Assembly: GCF_011761565.1 (NCBI RefSeq) | Contig: NZ_JAASRM010000001.1 | Span: forward strand, 1,984,139 to 2,048,138 | DNA from: Rhizomicrobium palustre | Lineage (GTDB): Bacteria; Pseudomonadota; Alphaproteobacteria; Micropepsales; Micropepsaceae | Direction of reading: 5' to 3' | Length of the DNA: 64,000 nucleotides | Shown here: piece by piece, positions 53,967 through 62,320 of the stretch | Position numbering within the stretch: the first letter of the stretch is position 1 | How the letters are laid out: each line of letters starts with the position of its first letter | Program-made: the position numbers and the translations under genes | Notes under the pieces: generated by a model | What the model was told of the DNA's origin: nothing | The model's input: only the letters and a program-made list of their open reading frames with translations | Database searches by the model: none

Positions 53967-55775
53967 CTAGCGGTTCAAATAGCCGGAGACTGCCTCCAGA
54001 AACACCGCCCCAAATTCTTGCAGTTTGGTCTTGCCGACACCATTCAGGCTGGCGAACTCGGAAAGATCGCGCGGCGCTTTGCGGGCCATTTCCTGCAAGG
54101 TGCGATCCGGGAAAATCAGATAGGCGGGCACGCCGCGTTCTTGCGCCAGTTCCAGCCGCACCCGCTTCAGCGCCGCGAAAAGATCATCGCGCGCGGGGCT
54201 CAGCGGTTCATCTGTGCTCTGTTCGCGGCGGCGGGCGCGGGCCTCGATACGGGCATTGAAGCGCTTCTGACCGCGTAAAAGCTGATCACCTTCAGGTGAG
54301 AGCGAGAGCCCGCCAAATCCGGCGACGTCATGGATGAGATAGCCGCCCGCGACCAATTGGCGGATCAGCGAGCGCCATTCTTCTTTCTTGCGGTGTTTGC
54401 CTGAGCCATAGCCGTTCAGTTGGTCATGCCTGGCATTCTCTATCTTTTCCGTTGCCGCGCCGCGCAGCACATCCACGATATGGGTGGCGCCATAACGCTC
54501 GCCGGTTTTCGCGATCACATCAAGCACCATCCAGGCTTCGCCCGTGGCATCGAAGGTCGCGGCGGGCTCCAGGCAGGCATCGCAATTGCCGCAAGGCTCG
54601 GCGCTTTCGCCGAAATAGGAAAGCAGCGCCTGGCGCCTGCAGCTCGTCGCCTCGCAATAGGAGAGCAGCGCGCCCAGGCGTTGATGTTCGCGCCGCTTAT
54701 GCTCGTCGGAGCTTTCGGCCTCGTCGATGAAACGGCGGCGCATGGTGATATCGCCCGCGCCATAGAGCATGTAGGCTTCGGCAGCGTCACCATCGCGGCC
54801 CGCGCGGCCGATCTCCTGGTAATAGCTTTCGGGGCTCGCGGGCAGATCGGTGTGAAAGACATAGCGCACATCGGCTTTATCGATGCCCATGCCGAAAGCG
54901 ATGGTGGCTGCCATCACCGTGTAGGGCTCGGTCATGAAGGCGTTCTGATGGGCCTCGCGCTGTTCCGCGCTCATCCCGGCATGATAGGCGAGTGCCTTAA
55001 CGCCGTGCTCACGCAGGAATTCGGCGGTCTCCTCGGTCTTCTTGCGCGAGAGGCAATAGATGATGCCGCTCTGGCCTTTGTGATCTTTCACAAAAGCGAG
55101 GAGCTGCTTCTTCCAATCCTGTTTGGGCGCGACGGTTAAGCGGATATTGGGCCGGTCGAAACCGAGCACGATTTCATCCACTTTGCCACCGAACAGCCGC
55201 TGCGCGATGTCGGCGCGGGTCGATTCATCGGCTGTGGCCGTCAGCGCCATGATCGGCACATTGGGAAAGGCGGGGCGCAGCCGCGAGAGGGCTTCGTAAT
55301 CGGGGCGGAAGGCGGGACCCCACTGCGAGATGCAATGGGCTTCATCCACGGCGATCAGCCGTACCGGCAAGCGCGAGAGCGCTGCCAGCATGGACTCCGT
55401 CATCAGCCTTTCGGGCGAAAGATAGAGAAGCCGCACCGCGCCCGCCGCGACCCGCCGCCAAGAGGCGACATTTTCTTCCCGGGAACGCGAGGAATTGATG
55501 GTCTCCGCCGCAACACCGGCGAGGCGCAAGGAATCCACCTGATCCTGCATCAGCGCCATCAAAGGCGAGACCACGATGCAAAGCCCGCCCAGCGCGAGTG
55601 CGGGCACCTGAAAGCACAAGGATTTGCCGGAACCGGTGGGCATAACGCAGAGCACATCGCGCCCCGACAGCGCAGCCGACATCGCCGCTTCCTGCCCGCG
55701 GCGGAAATCGGCATAGCCGAACACATCTTTCAGTATCTGCCGGCAGGAATGCGCCGGAAGAGGCACCGCGCCCAT
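53967..55775 (-). CDS. recQ: ATP-dependent DNA helicase RecQ
   Basis: This 3'-5' DNA helicase acts in recombination and replication-fork repair. The 602-residue protein shows the Q-motif region FGYADFRRGQEAAM, Walker A MPTGSGKS near 45, the DEAH box VDEAHCISQWG near 142, motif VI (YYQEIGRAGRDG near 315) and a zinc-binding site with CEATSCRR and CGNCDAC near 375-400. A winged helix and a C-terminal HRDC domain (about 520-600) follow. Length and order are those of E. coli RecQ. The ATG at 55773-55775 opens the conserved core. Confidence 0.96.
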   Translation of the reverse strand: MGAVPLPAHSCRQILKDVFGYADFRRGQEAAMSAALSGRDVLCVMPTGSGKSLCFQVPALALGGLCIVVSPLMALMQDQVDSLRLAGVAAETINSSRSREENVASWRRVAAGAVRLLYLSPERLMTESMLAALSRLPVRLIAVDEAHCISQWGPAFRPDYEALSRLRPAFPNVPIMALTATADESTRADIAQRLFGGKVDEIVLGFDRPNIRLTVAPKQDWKKQLLAFVKDHKGQSGIIYCLSRKKTEETAEFLREHGVKALAYHAGMSAEQREAHQNAFMTEPYTVMAATIAFGMGIDKADVRYVFHTDLPASPESYYQEIGRAGRDGDAAEAYMLYGAGDITMRRRFIDEAESSDEHKRREHQRLGALLSYCEATSCRRQALLSYFGESAEPCGNCDACLEPAATFDATGEAWMVLDVIAKTGERYGATHIVDVLRGAATEKIENARHDQLNGYGSGKHRKKEEWRSLIRQLVAGGYLIHDVAGFGGLSLSPEGDQLLRGQKRFNARIEARARRREQSTDEPLSPARDDLFAALKRVRLELAQERGVPAYLIFPDRTLQEMARKAPRDLSEFASLNGVGKTKLQEFGAVFLEAVSGYLNR

Positions 55776-55883
55776 TCACCCATCACCCGAATCGCTATCC
55801 CCCTTGGTAGCCGATTTTGCGGGGCGGGCGGGCGGAATAGTGTGGGAGATAGACGTGGGCGCCTATCCATCCAGATCCGAGAA

Positions 55884-56294
55884 TCAACGTTCGTACCAAT
55901 CCGGCGGTTCGCCACCGAGAATAATGCAGCCACCGACGCTGGATTCCATGGCCACCATTATTTGGCGCTGCTCCTCCGGGGTTTTGGCCGTTTTTTGAAT
56001 CTCTGCTCTGGACGGTCCGCATTGGGGGCGAGAATAGAGGCGGGAGGGATAATCCCGTAACGCAGGCTCGAATGGATGTGGGCTCGCAGTCACCCAAATT
56101 ATAAAGGCCGTCGTCACTGCAACAAGACCGACGCCTCCTCCGATGCTTGCTACCCGGATTAGGGTTCGCCGTGGGACCTTTCTCATTGCAGCGACCGCGG
56201 TTGGAATCGCACCTGCAATCAGCACCGCGTTAATCAGTAGTGTCGACCAAAGGGATAGTTCTTCGGCAATGTTGTGGAATTCGTTCCAGCTCAA
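55884..56294 (-). CDS. Small hypothetical membrane protein
   Basis: I do not recognise this family. The predicted protein is 136 residues with two membrane helices (about 14-36 and 48-70). A periplasmic C-terminal part of about 65 residues carries two cysteines (RPQCGP, GGCIILGGEPPDWYER). I place the start at a TTG (56292-56294) because GGAGGGG lies five bases before it; an ATG at 56342 in the same frame has no ribosome site. Its composition differs from neighbouring housekeeping genes, and it borders the AT-richer region on its upstream side, so it could belong to an acquired segment. Confidence 0.5.
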   Translation of the reverse strand: MSWNEFHNIAEELSLWSTLLINAVLIAGAIPTAVAAMRKVPRRTLIRVASIGGGVGLVAVTTAFIIWVTASPHPFEPALRDYPSRLYSRPQCGPSRAEIQKTAKTPEEQRQIMVAMESSVGGCIILGGEPPDWYER

Positions 56295-57056
56295 GCGCCC
56301 CTCCTTTGTGCGGGTGAAGGCACAAGATGCCCTGACTGCCACGGCGCTCAGCTATTTCCGGGAAATGCGAACGTTAATTCCTAGAAAATGGCGCCGGAGG
56401 GAGCCATAAGTGTGGTTTAAGTAACTGAAAAACAAAGGAAATCAAATTTTTGAATTTTTCAGATACCCCCAAATATGCCCCCAATTACTGATCAGGATTT
56501 TTGTCACCTGCGGCTGGAGGGCAAAGTGCACCGTCTTTGTCACATCGTTCGACCCTAGCTGCATGTGGGGCTGTCACAGGCTCTATAGGGGGGCGGCTCT
56601 GTTCACTAGCTGATGCGGGCAATCATACGGTGCATCGCCGCCGAACAGGAAAGAGCACCCTTCGTATGTAACCACATAGATGTTCATGTTGAGTCTGCTG
56701 TGCGTGCGAGGGGCAGGCTATCGCGCTCTGAAACGACTTTACTCGATCCTTCGCCTTTTCACTCGATCTATGCGGGAATTGTTTGTGAATGCAACAAGCA
56801 TCCTAATGCACACGCATGAGCCTATGAAGGTTTTCGATTCATCCTGCAATTGTCTGAACCGTTTTGGCGTCAGTCCTGTGGTGCCCACAATTCGGGCGTT
56901 TGTTGCAAAAACAATGTCCATAGTGACTGATAGTTGGCCGTTCTTGTACTTAATGAGAAATTTTATTGATGGTTCGCTGACACTTTTTTTCCGTTGCCCG
57001 TCATTCAACTTGGGAAGGCCAATGGGGGCCGCTCTTTTCGGTTTGGCGGGGTAGTT
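56295..57056. other. AT-richer intergenic stretch before the receptor-protease-transporter locus
   Basis: About 760 bases with lower GC than the rest of the window and no convincing coding frame. Open frames at 56680-57054 (plus) and 56739-57008 (minus) lack ribosome sites and family resemblance. The left part holds the G/C-run motif at 56463-56486. The right part must contain the promoter of the TonB-dependent receptor; I saw no clear Fur, RirA or Irr box. Confidence 0.55.
56463..56486 (-). other. Integrase-associated attachment-like motif
   Basis: On the minus strand two GGGGG runs occur 12 bases apart, reading TTGGGGGC and TTTGGGGGTAT. From memory, paired motifs of this kind occur next to P4-type tyrosine integrase genes and their att sites. 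No integrase or tRNA is present here, so this would be a remnant, and the resemblance may be coincidental. Confidence 0.3.
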
Positions 57057-59576
57057 ATGATGCGTTTGGGAATGAATGGGGCAGCCATACTTGCAGTTGC
57101 TGCGATTGGGCTTGCATCACCGGTATGGGCAGGCGAGCAGACATATTCCATCAATGTCGCTGCGGGATCGCTGGATTACGTTTTAACCCAGCTCGCGTCG
57201 CAAACCGGGCATCGGATCGTTTTTGATCCTTCGCTTGTAGCAGGCCTCAAGTCTTCGGGGATCTCTGGGAATTACAATCCTGAGGCGGCGTTCGAGCAGG
57301 TGCTCGCCGGGACTGATCTTCTCTTCAAAGTTTCAGAGGGCGGTGAATGGATCATTCTGGCGCGCAATAAGAACGCTGCGCCGCGCTCCGTCTCGGGCAA
57401 GCTTTTGAGCACGGTGCGCGTGCAGGCGGATGGGAAGTCCTTCATCAGGGCTGGCGATAACGGCTCCAGCGATCCGATCGCCACCGAAGGCACCGGCAGC
57501 TACACCGCGAAGGCCACGGTGCTCGCGTCCAAGACGCCATTGTCCATCCAGGAAACCCCTGCAGCGGTTTCGGTGATGACTCGCCAGATGCTGGACGACC
57601 GCCAGATCACAAGCCTTTCCGACAGCCTCAGCCAGCTTCCGGGTATTACGGTGGCACAGGGCGGCATCATCTCGCGCGGTTTTGCAATCACCAACATTCA
57701 GATCGATGGCGGCTCGCCGATCAACGTCGGCCAAAACAGCAGCGATTACCGCTCCGATTATTCCATGATCGATGACCTGTCCATCTATGACAGTGTTGCG
57801 CTTTTGCGCGGCTCTGCCGGGCAGTTCACGGGCGTCGGCGATCCCGGCGGTGTCATCAGCCTGGAGCGCAAGCGTCCGCTGGACCACGAAATGGTCGCCG
57901 TCGAACAGGGGTTCGGTTCTTATGACCACTACCGCACCGTGGTCGATGCCTCGTCGCCCTTTCTGTTCGGCGATCTCATGCGTGCGCGCCTGGTTTTGAC
58001 GCGGGAGACGAACAATTATTTCTACGACATCGCCTCGCGTTCTTTGCAGCAGGGCTATCTCAACGTCGAACTGGATCCGACACCATCGACCACCGTCAAT
58101 CTCGGCATGAAGGTCAACAGCTCCCGCAATACGCCGTGGAGCGGCCTGCCGACTTTGGATAGCGGTGCCATCGTTCGCTTTCCGCGCAACGCCTGCCTTT
58201 GCACGCCTTGGAGCTATGTTAAGACGTCGGGCCAGGAATATTTCGCGGAAGTTGGTCAGAAGCTCGGGGAGGATTGGTCCTTCCACCTCAATGCTTCCGC
58301 CAATATCCAGCACTCCAAGTCGGAGATATTCCAATACAAAATCGGCCGCGGCTATACCGGCGTCGTTGCCGGTGATCCCTTTTCCACGGTCGTTTCCACC
58401 TTCAAAACGCCGACCAAGTCGAACCAATATCTCCTCGATGCCAGCATGAACGGCAAGTTTTCCGTCCTGGGCGTCGATGTCGATGTGACGGGCGGCACCA
58501 ATGTTCAGACCATCAATCAGAAGATCACCGGCACGTCTCTGGCGTATTGGTATAACAATGCCGATATCATCAACTTCGATCCGAACAACTTCCCCAAACC
58601 GGCGGATTCTCAATATTACGACAACCAGGATGCCACGCCGCTTTCCAAGCAGACACAGGCCGGCGGCTATCTGACGGTGCGCATCTCGCCGGTGAATTGG
58701 CTGCATCTGACGGTGGGCGAGCGCTACAGCTACTACTCCTTCAAAATCATGCAGTACGGGCAACTCACTTCCTCGAGCTATGACAATCTGCCGACGCCGA
58801 GTTTCGGCCTGGTGGTCGATCTCAGCAAAGACACGTCTTTGTTTGCGACCACGCAGTCGATCTTCGATAGGGGCAATTACCTGAAGAAGTCCGGCGGTCT
58901 GGTCGATCCTTCGACCGGTTCGAATATGGAAGCCGGCATCAAGCAAAGCTGGGATGGCGGCAAGTTGATCGCCAGCCTTTCCGGCTACTACCTCAAAAAG
59001 AACAATATACCGAATTTCGACCCAACTGCCGGGTTCTCCATCGACCCGACGACGCAGGCGCAGTGCTGCTTCATCAGCGACGGCACCCAATACGAAGACC
59101 ACGGTGTAGAGTTCTCGTTGCAGGGCGCTTTAACCGATCGCCTGCAGACCGACATCTCCTATACCTTCAGCGAATTCAACGCCCATAACGGTTATCTGAC
59201 GAGCAATAGCCCGGTGCCTCTGACGGCGCCGAAGCATATGGCGAAGATTTGGTTTTCGTGGCGGCCCGAAATTCTCGACGACAAGCTCGTTTTGGGCTTT
59301 GGCGGGCATCTCGAAAGCAAGCTCACCGCGTCCGCGGAAACCATCTCCTGGGATCCGGTGAAAGGCAAAACCGTGTACATCTTCACGAAAACGCCCAGGC
59401 CGGGTTTTGGCGCCTGGGATGCGATGGTCAAATACGACATCACCGAGAACATTTCGGCGCAACTCAACGTCACCAATGTTTTCGACCAGACTTACTTCTC
59501 CAGCGTCCAGGTGGGCTCCGGAAATATTTACGCCCAGCCGCGTTCCTATCTGCTGACATTGCGCGGTCAGATCTAA
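57057..59576 (+). CDS. TonB-dependent siderophore-type receptor with STN signalling domain
   Basis: This 839-residue outer-membrane receptor begins with a signal peptide (cleavage after SPVWA), then an STN domain (about 28-85: YSINVAAGSLDYVLTQLASQTG, with GNYNPEAAFEQVLAGT). A plug domain follows (about 150-280: SVMTRQMLDDRQITSLSDSL, with GGIISRGF) and a 22-strand-type barrel ends in RSYLLTLRGQI. STN domains normally contact a FecR-like anti-sigma factor, yet none is encoded upstream. The first of two adjacent ATGs (57057, 57060) is used, behind a GGGG element. It is 23 bases before an M16 protease gene and in line with an ABC transporter, an arrangement seen in protease-associated import systems. 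Confidence 0.92.
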   Translation: MMRLGMNGAAILAVAAIGLASPVWAGEQTYSINVAAGSLDYVLTQLASQTGHRIVFDPSLVAGLKSSGISGNYNPEAAFEQVLAGTDLLFKVSEGGEWIILARNKNAAPRSVSGKLLSTVRVQADGKSFIRAGDNGSSDPIATEGTGSYTAKATVLASKTPLSIQETPAAVSVMTRQMLDDRQITSLSDSLSQLPGITVAQGGIISRGFAITNIQIDGGSPINVGQNSSDYRSDYSMIDDLSIYDSVALLRGSAGQFTGVGDPGGVISLERKRPLDHEMVAVEQGFGSYDHYRTVVDASSPFLFGDLMRARLVLTRETNNYFYDIASRSLQQGYLNVELDPTPSTTVNLGMKVNSSRNTPWSGLPTLDSGAIVRFPRNACLCTPWSYVKTSGQEYFAEVGQKLGEDWSFHLNASANIQHSKSEIFQYKIGRGYTGVVAGDPFSTVVSTFKTPTKSNQYLLDASMNGKFSVLGVDVDVTGGTNVQTINQKITGTSLAYWYNNADIINFDPNNFPKPADSQYYDNQDATPLSKQTQAGGYLTVRISPVNWLHLTVGERYSYYSFKIMQYGQLTSSSYDNLPTPSFGLVVDLSKDTSLFATTQSIFDRGNYLKKSGGLVDPSTGSNMEAGIKQSWDGGKLIASLSGYYLKKNNIPNFDPTAGFSIDPTTQAQCCFISDGTQYEDHGVEFSLQGALTDRLQTDISYTFSEFNAHNGYLTSNSPVPLTAPKHMAKIWFSWRPEILDDKLVLGFGGHLESKLTASAETISWDPVKGKTVYIFTKTPRPGFGAWDAMVKYDITENISAQLNVTNVFDQTYFSSVQVGSGNIYAQPRSYLLTLRGQI

Positions 59577-59599
59577 AGCAAACCTGGAGGATGTTGGGT

Positions 59600-62320
59600 A
59601 TGAGTGGTTCGTTCGACCAAGCCAAGGCGAGAGCGTGGCGTCTCGATGCAGCAGCGCTGTTGCCGATGCTGCATATGGCTTGGCATAGGGAGGTGCTTGC
59701 CAATGGCCTCACCGTCATTGTGCATAGCGATCCCTTGGTCCCGATGGTGTATGTCGATCTGACCTATCGTGTCGGGGCGATGGACGAGCCGCGGGGAAAA
59801 ACGGGGTTATCGCATCTGTTCGAACATCTGATGTTCACCGGAACAGACCGCTTCCCCGAGAACTACTCGACCCGCATGCAGGAAGCCGGGGCGGTCATGG
59901 TCAACGCCATGACCTCCCACAATCTGACGCGCTACTACCAGACCGCACCGGCTGCGATGCTCGATTTCATTCTGCAGGCGGAAGCCGACAGAATGGAAAA
60001 TTTTGTGCCGTCTCTCACCCATGAAAAGCTCGAACAGCAGCGCGCGATCGTGCTGGAAGAAAAGAGCGAAACGGAAGGAAAGCCATACGGAAAGATCAAT
60101 ATCTGGATGGCGGAAGGATTGCTGCCGGCGGGCCATCCGCGCCATCACCCCATCATCGGGTATGCGGACGACGTTAAGGGCGTGACGCTGGAAGTCGCGC
60201 GAGAGTGGGGTGCCAAACACTACACCCCCGCCAATGCCGTGCTGGTCATTTCGGGCGGTGTCGATGTGGATGCCGCGATTGCCTCGGTGAAGCGCTTCTT
60301 TGGACCGATTGAACCGGGCCGGGCTTCCGAGCAGGTCGTGGCGCGTTCCGGGCCGTGGCAGCCTGCTTCTGCACTCAGGGCCCAGGCGGCCATCGAAGTG
60401 CCGGGTAGACTCTATGCCTGCTGGTCCACGCCATCGGTCTGCACGGAGGGCCGCGATAACGTCGCATTGGAATTGGCGGCGCGCTTGCTCGCCGACAAGG
60501 CAGGCCCCTTGCATAAATACTTCGTCGAAGAACGCGGCGTGGCGGCTGGCGCGGGCGCCGTATTATGGCCCGGTCGGGGCTGTGGCAATTTCATCGTCGA
60601 TCTCACCTTGAAGGCGCCGGGCACGGAGTCTCTGTCGGAAGACGTCAGCCGCGTGATCACGCAATGGCTGGAAAATCCAATTCCTGATGGGCAGTTCCAA
60701 GCTATTCGCACGGCCTGCTTGGCGCAGTCGGTTGCCGCGCTGGAAAGTTTCGAGCGCAAGGCGCGCCTGCTGCAGGATGGCGAAGTCTTTCATGGCGATG
60801 CAGGCTGGTTCTTGCAGGAAGGGCGTATTCTCGCCGAGCTTACGGAAGAAGATGTGCGTTCGCTGGCAAAGCGCTGGTTGCGCCCGGAATTCTTTTCCCT
60901 GTTTGTCGATGCCGCACCGAAACTGAGCGCCGATGGGGCGCACACGGACGATAAGGTGGTGTCCTTCTCGCTGGATAATATCGCAGCCAGACCGCCACAG
61001 TGGCAGGAGGCGGTGCTCGCATGCGGGGCGCGGATTCGCCTTGTCCGCCGTCCAGGCGACGCGAGTTTTCACCTCCGGGCAATCGGCAAGGGCGGCATTG
61101 CCGCCGAACCGCGCGGCAAAGAGGGTATTGCGACGCTCGCCGCCTCAGCGCTTCAATTCGGGGCGGGACCGGATGACGGCAAAGCCCTGGCAGCAAGGCT
61201 TTCGGGCAGCGGTCTCAACGCGCGGCTGTCGGCGGCGGTTTCGGCGCAGCAAATGGATATCTCCGGCACGCGTCCTGCGCTCCACGCGGCCATTGCGTTG
61301 CTAGCCGATGTGATTCAGGAGCCGCATTTCTACGGCGAGGATTTCGAACGGCAGCGCTCCGCTATGGCGGGTATGGCCGAAACGCGTGCACAGCTGGCGC
61401 GTCAAAAAGCGATGCGGGCGCAATTCGCTGCGCTTCTCGGCAACGCGCACCGCTTGGCGTCGGCATGGCCCACCTCTCCCGAGCTGGCGCGTTCGGTGTC
61501 CACGCAAGACGTACTGTCTTTTCACGAAAGCGCGTTCGATCCGTCGCACACCGTCTTCTTTCTCGCTGCGGATATCGAACTCGACAGCATCGTTGGCATG
61601 CTGAATGCGGCGTTCAGCGCGCCGCGGCACCCGGTTTCCGGCGTGGCCGCAAGCGAGGAGGTCGGCCTCCGGCGCCAAGGCGGGATTTATCTCTTCGATG
61701 CGCCGGGCAGCACCTCGGTCGAGATTGCCGCACGTTGGCTGATGCGGCCGAGAAACGCCGACGTGGAAGCTGCGGCGCTTGCCTTCATGGAGGCGTTTTG
61801 CGGCAGCTTCACCTCGCGGGCCAACCAGCGCATTCGCGAAGAGCTGCGCTGGAGCTACGGCGTCACCGGTCAGATGTTCCAGCTGTTTCCGCGCGATCAC
61901 CTTCGGCTTTGTACGCTCGATACGACCGTGGCGGTGCCGCAGGCCGCAGCCTCCATCGGCGAGATCGAGACCATGCTTTCGGGGTTTCGCCAGGACCTCC
62001 CGCCGACGCAAGGCGAGATCGATCGCTTTAGAAGGTCGGAGCGGCAGCGTCTGGCGCGCATGAGCGAAACACCGATCCGCGCAATCGAAGCGATGGAGGA
62101 CATGTACTACCGCGGTGTGGCCAGCGGGGATCTGTCTTCCTATGTCGAGGCCTTGGAGGCGCTGGATACCGGTCGTATCATGGCTTTGTCGGATGCGATT
62201 ATGCCTGCTGGCGGCGAATTGGTGTGGACCGTGATTGGCGATGCCGCCATTGTCGGACCGCAGCTTGCGGACGCCGGTTACGCGGTTGGCGATACCGCCA
62301 AGCTTTGGGGCGATGCATGA
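59600..62320 (+). CDS. M16 family zinc peptidase of the import locus (PqqL/FusC-like)
   Basis: A 906-residue M16 peptidase of two half-barrels. The active site is HLFEH (H72, E75, H76), with a third ligand near E153 (QRAIVLEEKSE). The second half has no zinc motif. PqqL of E. coli and FusC of Pectobacterium, about the same size, cleave proteins brought in by an adjacent TonB-dependent receptor. Those act in the periplasm; here the N-terminus (MSGSFDQAKARAWRLDAAA) shows no signal peptide. The ATG at 59600 has GGAGG nine bases upstream; the ATG at 59591 touches that GGAGG and is less likely. The stop overlaps the transporter ATG (ATGA). Confidence 0.9.
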   Translation: MSGSFDQAKARAWRLDAAALLPMLHMAWHREVLANGLTVIVHSDPLVPMVYVDLTYRVGAMDEPRGKTGLSHLFEHLMFTGTDRFPENYSTRMQEAGAVMVNAMTSHNLTRYYQTAPAAMLDFILQAEADRMENFVPSLTHEKLEQQRAIVLEEKSETEGKPYGKINIWMAEGLLPAGHPRHHPIIGYADDVKGVTLEVAREWGAKHYTPANAVLVISGGVDVDAAIASVKRFFGPIEPGRASEQVVARSGPWQPASALRAQAAIEVPGRLYACWSTPSVCTEGRDNVALELAARLLADKAGPLHKYFVEERGVAAGAGAVLWPGRGCGNFIVDLTLKAPGTESLSEDVSRVITQWLENPIPDGQFQAIRTACLAQSVAALESFERKARLLQDGEVFHGDAGWFLQEGRILAELTEEDVRSLAKRWLRPEFFSLFVDAAPKLSADGAHTDDKVVSFSLDNIAARPPQWQEAVLACGARIRLVRRPGDASFHLRAIGKGGIAAEPRGKEGIATLAASALQFGAGPDDGKALAARLSGSGLNARLSAAVSAQQMDISGTRPALHAAIALLADVIQEPHFYGEDFERQRSAMAGMAETRAQLARQKAMRAQFAALLGNAHRLASAWPTSPELARSVSTQDVLSFHESAFDPSHTVFFLAADIELDSIVGMLNAAFSAPRHPVSGVAASEEVGLRRQGGIYLFDAPGSTSVEIAARWLMRPRNADVEAAALAFMEAFCGSFTSRANQRIREELRWSYGVTGQMFQLFPRDHLRLCTLDTTVAVPQAAASIGEIETMLSGFRQDLPPTQGEIDRFRRSERQRLARMSETPIRAIEAMEDMYYRGVASGDLSSYVEALEALDTGRIMALSDAIMPAGGELVWTVIGDAAIVGPQLADAGYAVGDTAKLWGDA

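Noticed and set aside
56680-57054. Possible gene just upstream of the receptor (plus), or 56739-57008 (minus)
   Set aside because: No ribosome site and no family resemblance. The minus frame has a short stretch faintly like an AraC helix-turn-helix end (GLTPKRFRQ), which is too little to call a regulator.
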